Source of the DNA: Thermomicrobiaceae bacterium | GTDB lineage: Bacteria > Chloroflexota > Chloroflexia > Thermomicrobiales > Thermomicrobiaceae | DNA length: 6,210 nucleotides | Assembly: GCA_007123655.1 (NCBI GenBank) | Contig: SKKR01000291.1 | Location: forward strand, 1-6,210 | Direction of reading: 5' to 3' | Shown: positions 1 through 6,197 of the stretch, in pieces | How the letters are laid out: each line of letters starts with the position of its first letter | Numbering within the stretch: position 1 is the stretch's first letter | Made by a program: the position numbers and the translations under genes | Notes under the pieces: generated by a model | Seen by the model: the letters and a program-made list of their open reading frames with translations, nothing else | Told to the model about the DNA's origin: nothing | The model's database searches: none

Positions 1-1634
1 AATTCGGTTCGCAAGTATTCTTCGATACGCTCGATCCCAAGACCTTCGAAGTAGTTCGGCACCGAGTCTCCGGGAAGGAAGTAGTGCAGTGGTTCATCGG
101 CTCCGGGCGGAGTCTGGTTCGGCGCGCCAACGTTGTAGAAAAAGACGTTGCAGGACTCCGCGATCGCCTCTTCTATCGCCACCGCACCGTGTCCTTCCCG
201 GAACCAGCAGACGTAGGTGTTGTGCTCTGCCTGATATCCGACCGTGGGCACATCGATCGATCCAGCGCAGTAGTAATGTGTGTCGCGCGCAATCGTTCCC
301 TCTTCGAGACCCATACATCCGTAGAAGGGCTTGATTGTCGATCCGGGAGGGAACGTCCCGCTCACCGCGAGGTTCGTCAGCGGATTGAACGGGTCCTCCA
401 CGAGCGCTTCGTAATCGGCCTGGCTGATCCCGTCAATGAACTTCTGATTCTCGAAGCTGGGAAGGCTAACTAGCGCGAGAATGTCTCCGTTGCGGGGGTC
501 GATCGCCACCACGACTCCGGAACCGACCGGTTCGCGGTCTTCCGCTTCGGCCGCCGCGTTCGCTTCGTCGATCCCTTCCTGCAATGCCCGCGTCACCGCC
601 TGCTGGAACCTGGAATCGATTGTCAAATGAACATTTCTCCCCGGGATCGGTTCGATCCGGCGGTCTTCCAGTTCATTGATCGTTATTCCCCGCACATCCT
701 GCTGGACGATCCGGATGCCGCGTCGACCTCGAAGCCGGTCCTCCAGCGCTTGCTCCAGACCACCCCGGCCAACGTCGTCGGTGCGAAGATACGGACTCTG
801 CCCGGTCATGCTGAGCGATTCTTCATACTCCTCGTCCGTGATCGGACCCACATATCCGAGAATGTGAGAGAACTCTGGCCCGGAAGAGTACCGGCGCACC
901 AGCGTTTCTCCGTCCACGTTGATCCCCGGCAGGTACATCCTGTTGGCTTCGAGCGCCAGGGCAACCTCGCGGTGGATGTCATCCTTGAGCACTTTTGGCT
1001 CCGCTGCCACCGGGTCAGACTCGACAATGTAATCGAACAGGTTGATCACAACGACGCCGGGGATCGTCCGCGCGATGTCGTAGAGTTGCGCGGCAACGTC
1101 GTCGTCCAGGTCCTCTTGCAGCGGAATTACGTTGTCGACTTCTCGCGACGCCGAGATTCGCTCGGCAATCTCGTCTTCGTCGAAACCGGTCTTTCGCGCG
1201 ATCAGTTGCGCGAGATCGTCATCGATGTCGTGTGGGACTGCGTGGCGGCGGATCGCCAGCATGTCCTTGAGATCAAGGGCGGCAATCACCTGTTCGCGAA
1301 CGTACTCGCGTTCAGAATCGTTGGAGGGGAGTTGTGCCGGCGTCAGCGTAACGGACCACTTGATGCGATTGTCCGCCAGGATCTCGCCGTTCCGGTCCAG
1401 AATCATCCCTCTCGGCGCCGGAATCGGCTGATCATCGATGTAGTTTCCCTCCGCGGCGGTCTCGTAAACAGACGAGTCCAGCAATTGCATCTGCCACAGC
1501 TTGCCCGCGAGCGCCGCGAACCCGGTGACGACGAGCCCTTTGAGGGCAAACATCCGTCGAGTCATGGTGATTTCGTCGGGTGAGCGCTCTTCGGTCCGGT
1601 ACTTCCGACGATCGGCGAACCGGACCAGCTCCAT
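1..1634 (-). CDS. mrdA: Penicillin-binding protein 2 (class B transpeptidase), 3' end outside window
   Basis: This is a membrane-anchored class B PBP that would cross-link peptidoglycan during lateral wall elongation as part of the Rod complex. The frame is open from 1634 to the window edge with no stop (544 codons seen). An N-terminal cytoplasmic tail and one membrane helix (about residues 30-48) precede the PBP dimerisation motif R75-G-M-I-L-D-R-N-G-E. The transpeptidase domain shows the catalytic S432-T-I-K435 box (preceded by GTFPPG) and the S494-C-N496 box (ESCNVFFYN). The KTG box must lie beyond position 1. The catalytic serine is about 100 residues later than in E. coli PBP2 (S330), so the non-catalytic region is enlarged. 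The start at 1634 is 4 nt after the mreD stop. A downstream in-frame ATG at 1565 gives a shorter tail and is also possible, and neither has a clear Shine-Dalgarno. The MreD neighbour favours PBP2 over the division protein PBP3/FtsI. Confidence 0.93.
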   Translation of the reverse strand, partial: MELVRFADRRKYRTEERSPDEITMTRRMFALKGLVVTGFAALAGKLWQMQLLDSSVYETAAEGNYIDDQPIPAPRGMILDRNGEILADNRIKWSVTLTPAQLPSNDSEREYVREQVIAALDLKDMLAIRRHAVPHDIDDDLAQLIARKTGFDEDEIAERISASREVDNVIPLQEDLDDDVAAQLYDIARTIPGVVVINLFDYIVESDPVAAEPKVLKDDIHREVALALEANRMYLPGINVDGETLVRRYSSGPEFSHILGYVGPITDEEYEESLSMTGQSPYLRTDDVGRGGLEQALEDRLRGRRGIRIVQQDVRGITINELEDRRIEPIPGRNVHLTIDSRFQQAVTRALQEGIDEANAAAEAEDREPVGSGVVVAIDPRNGDILALVSLPSFENQKFIDGISQADYEALVEDPFNPLTNLAVSGTFPPGSTIKPFYGCMGLEEGTIARDTHYYCAGSIDVPTVGYQAEHNTYVCWFREGHGAVAIEEAIAESCNVFFYNVGAPNQTPPGADEPLHYFLPGDSVPNYFEGLGIERIEEYLRTE

Positions 1635-1638
1635 GCGC

Positions 1639-2163
1639 TTATGCTTGCGCCACACGCTGGACTCCCACACGATCGAGCAACATGACCAGTCCATACAACG
1701 GTGGGACGGTGAGTGCGTTCAAGAACGCGGTCACCAGCCCCAGTCGGATACTCACCGATAGCGAATATCCACTGCCCATGAGTGTATCGATTATCGAGGC
1801 TACAACGAAATGGGTGACTGTTCCGGCGATGACCATCAGCATGATCATCAGAAGCCCGCTGTGTAGCATTGACCGACGGGCAACTGACCCGATCAACGCG
1901 ACCGGAATCAGCGCCAGCGCGTTGGAGCCGAGCGGATCGAGGGCGAGCAGGTCGAGAAGAATTCCCGCGGCGAACGCCCAGACAACCCCCTCGCGAGCTC
2001 CGTAACGACCGGCAAGGATCAGCACAAACACCAGCACCAGGTTCGGCGAGATTCCCAGAAACCCGGCCGCCGAAAGCCAGGTGAACTGTGCAACCGACAC
2101 GATAATCAGCAGGATGGCGAACAGAAAACGTGTCACGTTCGATTCATTGTCCTGTTTGAACAT
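1639..2163 (-). CDS. mreD: Rod shape-determining protein MreD
   Basis: This is a small polytopic inner-membrane protein of the MreBCD elongation machinery, which couples cytoskeletal MreB to wall synthases such as the PBP2 encoded next to it. The product is 174 residues from the ATG at 2163, close to the usual MreD length, with about five or six hydrophobic helices. The family signature is visible around residues 54-79: Gly-Ala-Arg-Glu-Gly-Val-Val-Trp, then Gly-Ile-Leu-Leu-Asp-Leu-Leu, then Pro-Leu-Gly. The preceding Ser-Pro-Asn-Leu-Val-Leu segment is also typical. A TTG at 2178 would add five residues, but it has no Shine-Dalgarno and lies at the predicted transcription start of the candidate promoter. 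The ATG has GGCGGAG just ahead of it, although the spacing is only 2 nt. The stop is 4 nt before the PBP2 start, so the two genes are almost certainly co-transcribed. No mreC lies directly upstream. Confidence 0.9.
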   Translation of the reverse strand: MFKQDNESNVTRFLFAILLIIVSVAQFTWLSAAGFLGISPNLVLVFVLILAGRYGAREGVVWAFAAGILLDLLALDPLGSNALALIPVALIGSVARRSMLHSGLLMIMLMVIAGTVTHFVVASIIDTLMGSGYSLSVSIRLGLVTAFLNALTVPPLYGLVMLLDRVGVQRVAQA

Positions 2164-2184
2164 GGCTCCGCCGATCAACAGGAA

Positions 2185-2193
2185 ATGCTACCA
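2185..2193 (-). promoter_or_regulatory. Candidate extended -10 promoter for mreD-PBP2
   Basis: On the minus strand this reads TGG-TAGCAT, an extended -10 element (TGn plus four of six consensus bases). Transcription would start near 2178, giving a leader of about 15 nt to the ATG at 2163. No good -35 is seen at the 17-bp position. It lies in the 101-nt gap after the phosphoesterase gene, so mreD may have its own promoter rather than depend only on read-through. The call rests on the motif alone. Confidence 0.25.
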
Positions 2194-2264
2194 CAGGCCC
2201 ATCGGCCCGGCGGTCCCTGACCACCTCCGGCCGGCGTGTTCAAGTGGTGCGAGATCGGGTCGCC

Positions 2265-2966
2265 TCATGCCGGTGGCGTGGCGCGCTCAACGAGACGCGA
2301 GAAGTTCTCGGCATTTGGTCCGCCATGTTCGGCTGCCGCTCGCTGCGTGGAGTCAACATCGTATGCGACACGACGGAAGTCGATGTTCCAGCCATGTGCG
2401 GTCGCCTCGATAACGGTATACATCGCTCGCTGATCGCCATCGAACGGTAACCCGACGCTACCGACGGCTATCACCAGCCCGCTCTCCAGGGAACGTTGGT
2501 GTTGCAGGTGAATGTGCCCGTACGCCAGCGCGTTGGTCCCCGCTTCTTTCAGCATGCGGCGAAAATCGACATCGGAGCTATCTGGCCTCACTGTGTCGTA
2601 GATGCTCCATGGGGTGGCGTGTACCAGTCCAAGCACGTCTCCATCGTCAATCTCGATCTGACGCTGCACCGGGAGGGCGTCAAGATACGAGATCGCGTCG
2701 TCATCGAGTTGCTCCACAACCCAGTTACCGTGGGCATCTCCGGTACCACGCGCGGCATCGACGATCATCTGGTCCGTGTTGCCGCGCACGGCCGGATACC
2801 CTCGTTCTCGAATCCGCTCGATGCAGTTCGCCGGGAACGGTCCACCGTAGGCAACATCGCCCCCCATCATCACTTGATCGTACGGGCCGTTTCTGTCGAG
2901 ATCGTAAAGCACCGCGTCCAGTGCGGCGAGGTTCCCGTGCGAGTCCGAAATGATAGCGATCCGCAT
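2265..2966 (-). CDS. Calcineurin-like metallophosphoesterase (YfcE/MJ0936 type)
   Basis: This is a probable cytosolic two-metal phosphodiesterase or phosphatase of the small YfcE/MJ0936 family, 233 residues, with no signal peptide or membrane segment. The metal-binding motifs appear in the family order: D8-S-H10-G-N, G36-D37 in a GGDVAYGG block, R61-G-N63-T-D65 (the GNHD motif with Thr in place of His), H116 in LVHATP, and G150-H151-I-H153. A following VGSVGLP segment is typical of the family. The Thr in the third motif removes the His that commonly assists catalysis, which also occurs in non-classical members, so activity is likely but the substrate is unknown. A strong Shine-Dalgarno GGAAGG lies 7 nt before the ATG, which fixes the start. 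It reads in the same direction as mreD, 101 nt upstream. A role in wall synthesis is not shown by the sequence. Confidence 0.92.
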   Translation of the reverse strand: MRIAIISDSHGNLAALDAVLYDLDRNGPYDQVMMGGDVAYGGPFPANCIERIRERGYPAVRGNTDQMIVDAARGTGDAHGNWVVEQLDDDAISYLDALPVQRQIEIDDGDVLGLVHATPWSIYDTVRPDSSDVDFRRMLKEAGTNALAYGHIHLQHQRSLESGLVIAVGSVGLPFDGDQRAMYTVIEATAHGWNIDFRRVAYDVDSTQRAAAEHGGPNAENFSRLVERATPPA

Positions 2967-2973
2967 CTCTGTA

Positions 2974-2979
2974 CCTTCC
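2974..2979 (-). promoter_or_regulatory. Ribosome binding site of the phosphoesterase gene
   Basis: The minus strand reads GGAAGG, separated by 7 nt (TACAGAG) from the ATG at 2966. It supports that start codon. The site lies inside the gene-proximal copy of the 16-bp direct repeat, so anything bound to that repeat on DNA or RNA would touch the translation start region. Confidence 0.7.
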
Positions 2980-2981
2980 GC

Positions 2982-3010
2982 AGTATTGACAGGCGTTCGC
3001 GATGTCTCAA
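2982..3010 (-). promoter_or_regulatory. Candidate sigma-70 type promoter for the phosphoesterase gene
   Basis: The minus strand shows TTGAGA (3010-3005, five of six -35 bases), a 17-bp spacer, then AATACT (2987-2982, four of six -10 bases). Spacing is ideal. The predicted start, near 2975, would fall inside the Shine-Dalgarno sequence, which argues either for a nearly leaderless mRNA or for use of the second -10-like element TATACT at 3029-3024. That element is a better -10 (five of six) but has no good -35. Confidence 0.4.
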
Positions 3011-3049
3011 GCGTACCTGCCGCAGTATAACGGAGAGCTCGGGCGCCGA

Positions 3050-3068
3050 CCCGGATTCCAGAATCGGG
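3050..3068. promoter_or_regulatory. Short palindrome, possible operator for the VOC-ABM operon
   Basis: GATTC (3054-3058) and GAATC (3061-3065) are perfect inverted arms around a 2-bp centre. The flanks CCC (3050-3052) and GGG (3066-3068) extend the symmetry, with one unpaired G at 3053. The palindrome covers the -35 position of the plus-strand promoter and ends about 10 bp before its -10, a common place for a repressor operator. No regulator gene is next to it, so the identity of any binding protein is unknown. Confidence 0.35.
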
Positions 3069-3084
3069 CAGGGGATGCTATAAG
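3056..3084 (+). promoter_or_regulatory. Candidate extended -10 promoter of the VOC-ABM operon
   Basis: TGC-TATAAG at 3076-3084 is an extended -10 element (TGn plus five of six consensus bases). The -35 position 17 bp upstream holds TTCCAG (three of six), which is acceptable with an extended -10. Transcription would begin near 3091. This excludes the in-frame GTG at 3084 as a start codon and supports the ATG at 3129, with a leader of about 40 nt. Confidence 0.5.
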
Positions 3085-3128
3085 TGGACGCCGGTTCGTC
3101 ACCAGCTTCGGGAGCGAGAGTACAGCAA

Positions 3129-3533
3129 ATGGCAACACTACGAGGAATTCACCACGTTGCGATATCGATCCCGCCGGAGCGCCACGTCGCCTCGGTCCGC
3201 TTCTATCGGGACGTCCTCGGTTTCGAGGAACTCCCGGTCCCGGAATCCCTGACCAGCGTGCCGATCATCACCTGGTTCCGCATCGGTGGAAACGAACTCC
3301 ATCTGATCGAAGAGCCGAACGATCCCGGTGACGTCCGCAGACACATCTGTTTCGAAGTTGACGAGCTTGAACCGTTCCGGGAACGGCTTGAACGAAATGG
3401 CGAGCAGACACTCGAAGCGGATCACATCCCCGGCAGGCCGCGTTTCTTCTGCTATGATCCCGCGGGCAACCGTCTGGAGTTTCTTGTTGACGAAGCGGCC
3501 GAGACAAACGGCCGCAAGGCCGACGTGCCATGA
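3129..3533 (+). CDS. VOC family protein (glyoxalase/dioxygenase fold)
   Basis: This is a 134-residue soluble protein of the vicinal oxygen chelate superfamily, which includes glyoxalase I, extradiol dioxygenases, fosfomycin-type resistance proteins and epimerases. Two beta-alpha-beta-beta-beta units are visible: the first opens with IHHVAISI (H9), continues with VRFYRDVLGFEE, and ends in ELHLIEE (H58); the second has R-H72-ICFEV and ends in YDPAGNRLEFL (E117). H9, H72 and E117 sit at the usual metal-ligand positions, with H58 as a further candidate, so a divalent-metal enzyme is likely. The substrate cannot be read from the sequence. The ATG start has a GAGAG purine tract 8 nt upstream and lies inside the transcript predicted from the upstream promoter; an in-frame GTG at 3084 would lie within the -10 itself. 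The stop is 13 nt before the ABM gene, so the two probably form an operon. Confidence 0.9.
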   Translation: MATLRGIHHVAISIPPERHVASVRFYRDVLGFEELPVPESLTSVPIITWFRIGGNELHLIEEPNDPGDVRRHICFEVDELEPFRERLERNGEQTLEADHIPGRPRFFCYDPAGNRLEFLVDEAAETNGRKADVP

Positions 3534-3534
3534 G

Positions 3535-3539
3535 AGGAG
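3535..3539 (+). promoter_or_regulatory. Ribosome binding site of the ABM gene
   Basis: AGGAG lies 7 nt before the ATG at 3547, directly after the VOC stop codon. It decides the start, because the same frame stays open far upstream into the VOC gene without a ribosome binding site. Confidence 0.7.
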
Positions 3540-3546
3540 CTCGCAC

Positions 3547-3846
3547 ATGATCGTGTTAGTGGCGAACTACTACACGCAGGAAGGCAAGGACGATGAGGTC
3601 GCGGAGGTACTGAAGCGAATGGTGGACTACTGCAACTCCGATCAGGAGCCGGGATGCCTGCTGTACGTGGTGAACCGGTCCCTGGAGGATCCCCGGAGGT
3701 TCCTGCTGTATGAGCAGTACGTGGACCAGGCGGCAGTTGACGCCCACCGGGAAACCGACATGTTCAAGGAGCACGTGCTGGGGACCGTCGTTCCGATGCT
3801 TGACCACCGTGAGCCCCACTTCTACTCCGTCGTCGAACCAGACTGA
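3547..3846 (+). CDS. Antibiotic biosynthesis monooxygenase (ABM) domain protein
   Basis: This is a 99-residue single-domain protein with a dimeric alpha-beta ferredoxin-like fold, typical of cofactor-free monooxygenases such as the YgiN quinol monooxygenase, and also of some proteins of unknown activity. The sequence opens with the beta strand MIVLVANYYT, then has a helix with Val-Ala-Glu-Val-Leu-Lys, then strand CLLYVVNRS. The family hallmark follows at residues 53-75: LLYEQYVDQAAVDAH with E56, D60 and H67, then F73. Length matches the family (about 95-105). The start follows an AGGAG site. Its position 13 nt after the VOC gene suggests that both act on the same or related substrates, perhaps quinone- or aromatic-type oxidation or detoxification, but this is inference. 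A purely electrophile- or stress-related role is equally possible. Confidence 0.88.
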   Translation: MIVLVANYYTQEGKDDEVAEVLKRMVDYCNSDQEPGCLLYVVNRSLEDPRRFLLYEQYVDQAAVDAHRETDMFKEHVLGTVVPMLDHREPHFYSVVEPD

Positions 3847-3997
3847 CAGCGGAGATCGCCGTCTGCCCGGTTTCGGGGGCAACGATCTTGCGTAAAGATT
3901 TGATCGGCGTGCTCAGTTGCTTGTCTTCGAGGCACGTCGGAGCGATCGCGCGTGTTCCGATTCTGACGGGCAGGCTCATGATACGGGACCGGTCACC
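3847..3997 (+). other. Intergenic region between ABM gene and histidine kinase gene
   Basis: The 151-nt gap has a weak hairpin just after the ABM stop (CAGCGG at 3847-3852 with CCG-T-CTG at 3859-3865) and a second, CCCG/CGGG with a 4-nt loop (3866-3877). Neither is followed by a T-run, so no convincing intrinsic terminator is present. No clear -35/-10 pair was found either; weak candidates such as CATGAT at 3977-3982 match only four of six bases. Whether the kinase is transcribed separately from the VOC-ABM operon is therefore open. Confidence 0.4.
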
Positions 3998-5857
3998 ATG
4001 AACGCGGTAGATGCCGCGGGTTACACCGCGCAACTACTCCTGCTCGGAATCGCGATCTACATCGCGTTGAACACCGTCCAGCGCCCGACCAGAAGCAACG
4101 TCACCGTGCTGGTCTTTTTCGGCCTGCTCGTGATCGTTCTCGGGTACTCACTCGTTCAGTCGATCTTTGCATTCGCCCCGTCCCCGGTCTCCGAACTGCT
4201 CCCCGCGATCCTGGTGCTCACGCTGCCTTATGTGCTGCTCAGGCTTGCGTGGCAGTACTCGAGCGTCTCCCCGCGGGTCATGAGACTCGCCGAAATTGGG
4301 CTTTTGGGATCCTGGGCGCTCACGGTGTATCCGGGACCCGGTAACCCGTTTGCGCTCACCGCACTGGTCAGCTATTTCGCCGCGGCGTCGATCTACGCGG
4401 CGCGTCAGTTCCAGGCAGGCTCGGTTCACGCCAACGGCATCACCCGGAAGCGACTCAGATCTCTGAGTATCGCCTCGGCCTTTCTCGGGATTGCGCTGTT
4501 CTCGAATGTCTTCAATCTCGTGCTGAGCGGGCTGGTCAGTGACCTGGTGGAGATTACGCGGCAAGGTATGCTGGTCCTCGCCGGATTCCTGTATCTTGTC
4601 GGGTTCACTCCTCCGGCACTCGTCCGACGCTCCTGGCAGGAGCCCGAGCTGAGGCGTTTCCTGCGACATACGCTGGAGCTCCCGCGCTGGTCGTCGAACA
4701 GCGATGTCTCCCGGCACATAGAACGCGTAATTGCCGAGACCGTGGGCGCGCCGTTCGCCGTCATCGGCATGTGGAACCCCGAAACCGGAACGATCGACTT
4801 CCCCGATCACCGCTTTCGGCCGGGGGAGACGATCGCCGGAAAGGCGTTCCTTCAGAACCGGCCGGTGCTCTCCCTCGACACGCTTGCGGATGATCCGGAA
4901 CACCGTGATCTCTACATCGAAAACGATGCCTACGCGGTGATGGCGGCACCCATCGTCGCGGAAGGTTCTCCCACCGGCGTGATCGCGCTCTATTCCCCGA
5001 ACCCGCCCGTTTTCGCTGATGACGACCTGTCCCTGCTCGGCATTCTCGCGGACCAGATCGGAGTCATTCTGGCGAATCGCAGGTTCGTTCTGGCGCACGC
5101 TGAACTCGCCGCCCGCGAGGAGACCGCCCGGTTGAAGGATGAGTTTCTCTCCGTTGCCGCCCATGATCTCAAGACACCACTGACTACGATTCTCGCCACC
5201 GGACAGCATCTTGAGCGGCGGCTCACAAGTCTTCCGGACGATGCGCCCGAGCGCCGATCGATCTCGCGGCTGAATCGGGAGACCCGTCGCCTCTGGTCGC
5301 TCGTGGAAGGGCTGCTGGACGCCTCCCGGATCGAACGCGGTGAACTCCTGACCAACGTCGAAACGACAGACCTGAACGTGCTAATCAACGACGCCGTTGA
5401 ACGGTCGGCAAGCTATGGCACGCACCCGATCCAGGCGGACGTTGATGAAACCCTGGTCGGAACGGTCGATCCGATCCGGATTCAACAGGTTATTGAGAAC
5501 CTGCTGGAAAACGCGCGAAAATACAGTCCGCGGGGCAGTAACGTCTCGCTGCGAGCACGCGATCTGGGTGAGGTAATCGAGATCTCCGTGAAAGACCAGG
5601 GCACGGGTATACGAGGCGAGGATCAGGAGCGAGTGTTTGACCGTTACTTCAGGAGCAGTGACTCGAACAATGGCGCGGAACCCGGCATTGGACTTGGTCT
5701 CTACATCTGCAAGGAGATCGTAGATCAACACGGCGGGGAGATTCGAGTTGAGAGTAGCGAAGGCGAAGGCTCGACCTTCTACGTGAGATTGCCGAAAGGC
5801 AGTACGGCTCGGGCACCCGCGGAGGAGCATGTCACGGCTAATTCTGGTAGTGGATGA
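3998..5857 (+). CDS. Membrane sensor histidine kinase (7 TM helices, GAF, HisKA, HATPase_c)
   Basis: This is an inner-membrane sensor kinase of a two-component system, 619 residues from the ATG at 3998. Seven hydrophobic segments are visible (about residues 10-26, 35-58, 64-84, 97-112, 117-135, 155-180, 189-207). A GAF domain follows (about 236-365), with the usual GIALYSP/VFADDDLSLL-type strands and helices. The HisKA dimerisation domain (about 375-445) carries the phosphoacceptor H389 in AAHDLKTPL, with D390 and T393 as in kinases that also act as phosphatases. The HATPase_c domain has an N box NLLENARKYS (N501, N505), G1 DQGTGI (D533), an F box RVFDRYF and G2 GIGLGL (G563, G565, G567). All catalytic boxes are intact. 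The frame extends upstream to a TTG at 3917, but that extension is charged, without a ribosome site, and not membrane-like. The last 29 nt overlap the response regulator gene, so the pair is coupled. The signal is unknown. Confidence 0.93.
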   Translation: MNAVDAAGYTAQLLLLGIAIYIALNTVQRPTRSNVTVLVFFGLLVIVLGYSLVQSIFAFAPSPVSELLPAILVLTLPYVLLRLAWQYSSVSPRVMRLAEIGLLGSWALTVYPGPGNPFALTALVSYFAAASIYAARQFQAGSVHANGITRKRLRSLSIASAFLGIALFSNVFNLVLSGLVSDLVEITRQGMLVLAGFLYLVGFTPPALVRRSWQEPELRRFLRHTLELPRWSSNSDVSRHIERVIAETVGAPFAVIGMWNPETGTIDFPDHRFRPGETIAGKAFLQNRPVLSLDTLADDPEHRDLYIENDAYAVMAAPIVAEGSPTGVIALYSPNPPVFADDDLSLLGILADQIGVILANRRFVLAHAELAAREETARLKDEFLSVAAHDLKTPLTTILATGQHLERRLTSLPDDAPERRSISRLNRETRRLWSLVEGLLDASRIERGELLTNVETTDLNVLINDAVERSASYGTHPIQADVDETLVGTVDPIRIQQVIENLLENARKYSPRGSNVSLRARDLGEVIEISVKDQGTGIRGEDQERVFDRYFRSSDSNNGAEPGIGLGLYICKEIVDQHGGEIRVESSEGEGSTFYVRLPKGSTARAPAEEHVTANSGSG

Positions 5858-6197
5858 CGACCAGGACATCCTGGTCACGATCGAGGACATCCTGGATGCC
5901 GAGGGCTTCCCGGTCCGTGTGGCACGAAATGGAATGGAAGCCCTTGAGCTTACGGAAGAAGCATCGCCTGCGCTCATTGTCCTCGATCTCTGGATGCCAG
6001 TGATGACCGGGCAGGAGCTGGTCGCGCGCCTTCGACAGCGAGGCGATTCCACGCCGATTCTCGTCATGACGGCCGTCCAGGCGGGCAATTCGATCGCACA
6101 GGAACTTGGAGCTGAAGGCTACATCCCCAAGCCGTTCGACATCGACCGCCTGCTGAACGAGATCGAGCGGATTCTGGGCGATTCGGCGTCGACCTGA
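5829..6197 (+). CDS. Receiver-only response regulator (CheY/Spo0F-like)
   Basis: This is a 122-residue cytosolic protein made of a single receiver domain with no effector domain. The acidic pocket is D9-D10 (in LILVVDDD), the phosphoacceptor is D53 in VLDLWMP, followed by T81 in VMTA and K101 in YIPKPFD, so all switch residues are present. The gene starts 29 nt before the stop of the kinase gene, with a GGAGG tract only 3 nt before the ATG, suggesting translational coupling. It is the likely phosphate acceptor of the upstream kinase. With no DNA-binding domain it would act through protein contact or as a phosphorelay intermediate. A later effector partner is not in the window: only 13 nt remain after the stop. 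Confidence 0.95.
   Translation: MSRLILVVDDDQDILVTIEDILDAEGFPVRVARNGMEALELTEEASPALIVLDLWMPVMTGQELVARLRQRGDSTPILVMTAVQAGNSIAQELGAEGYIPKPFDIDRLLNEIERILGDSAST

Larger units (their letters stand above)
2971..3028. repeat. Two 16-bp direct repeats spaced 42 bp in the divergent promoter region
   Basis: The sequence GTACCTnCCGCAGTAT occurs at 2971-2986 and again at 3013-3028, matching at 15 of 16 positions. Start-to-start distance is exactly 42 bp, about four turns of B-DNA. On the minus strand each copy reads ATACTGCGGnAGGTAC, so each contains a -10-like ATACT followed by an SD-like purine tract. The 26 bp between copies show no clear matching counterpart beyond the second copy, so this is not simply a long tandem duplication. 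It could be a pair of regulator sites on one helix face, or a duplicated promoter/leader core. Confidence 0.6.

Noticed and set aside
627..1583. A 318-codon open frame on the plus strand
   Set aside because: It lies entirely antisense to the PBP2 gene, whose translation shows intact PBP motifs across this stretch. The antisense product has no recognisable domain; long antisense frames are expected at this base composition.
2194..2264. GC-rich stem-like sequence between the phosphoesterase and mreD genes
   Set aside because: GGTGGTC and GACCGCC can pair only with a wobble, there is no T-run, and the sequence is generally G/C-rich, so a terminator or riboswitch is not supported.
2496..3083. 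A 195-codon open frame on the plus strand
   Set aside because: It is antisense to the phosphoesterase gene and continues through the divergent promoter region. No ribosome site or domain was seen.
3328..3546. An N-terminal extension of the ABM gene reading into the VOC gene
   Set aside because: The frame is open, but it overlaps the VOC coding sequence, the extension resembles no ABM protein, and the AGGAG site before the ATG at 3547 marks the start.
3847..3877. Possible intrinsic terminator after the ABM gene
   Set aside because: Two weak hairpins are present, but neither is followed by a run of T and the stems are short or bulged.
4148..5209. A 353-codon open frame on the minus strand
   Set aside because: It is antisense to the sensor kinase, which has clear membrane, GAF and HisKA sequence here. 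Its product is highly charged and Arg/Glu-rich with no domain.
5381..6088. A 235-codon open frame on the minus strand
   Set aside because: It is antisense to the kinase HATPase_c domain and to the response regulator, both with intact motifs.
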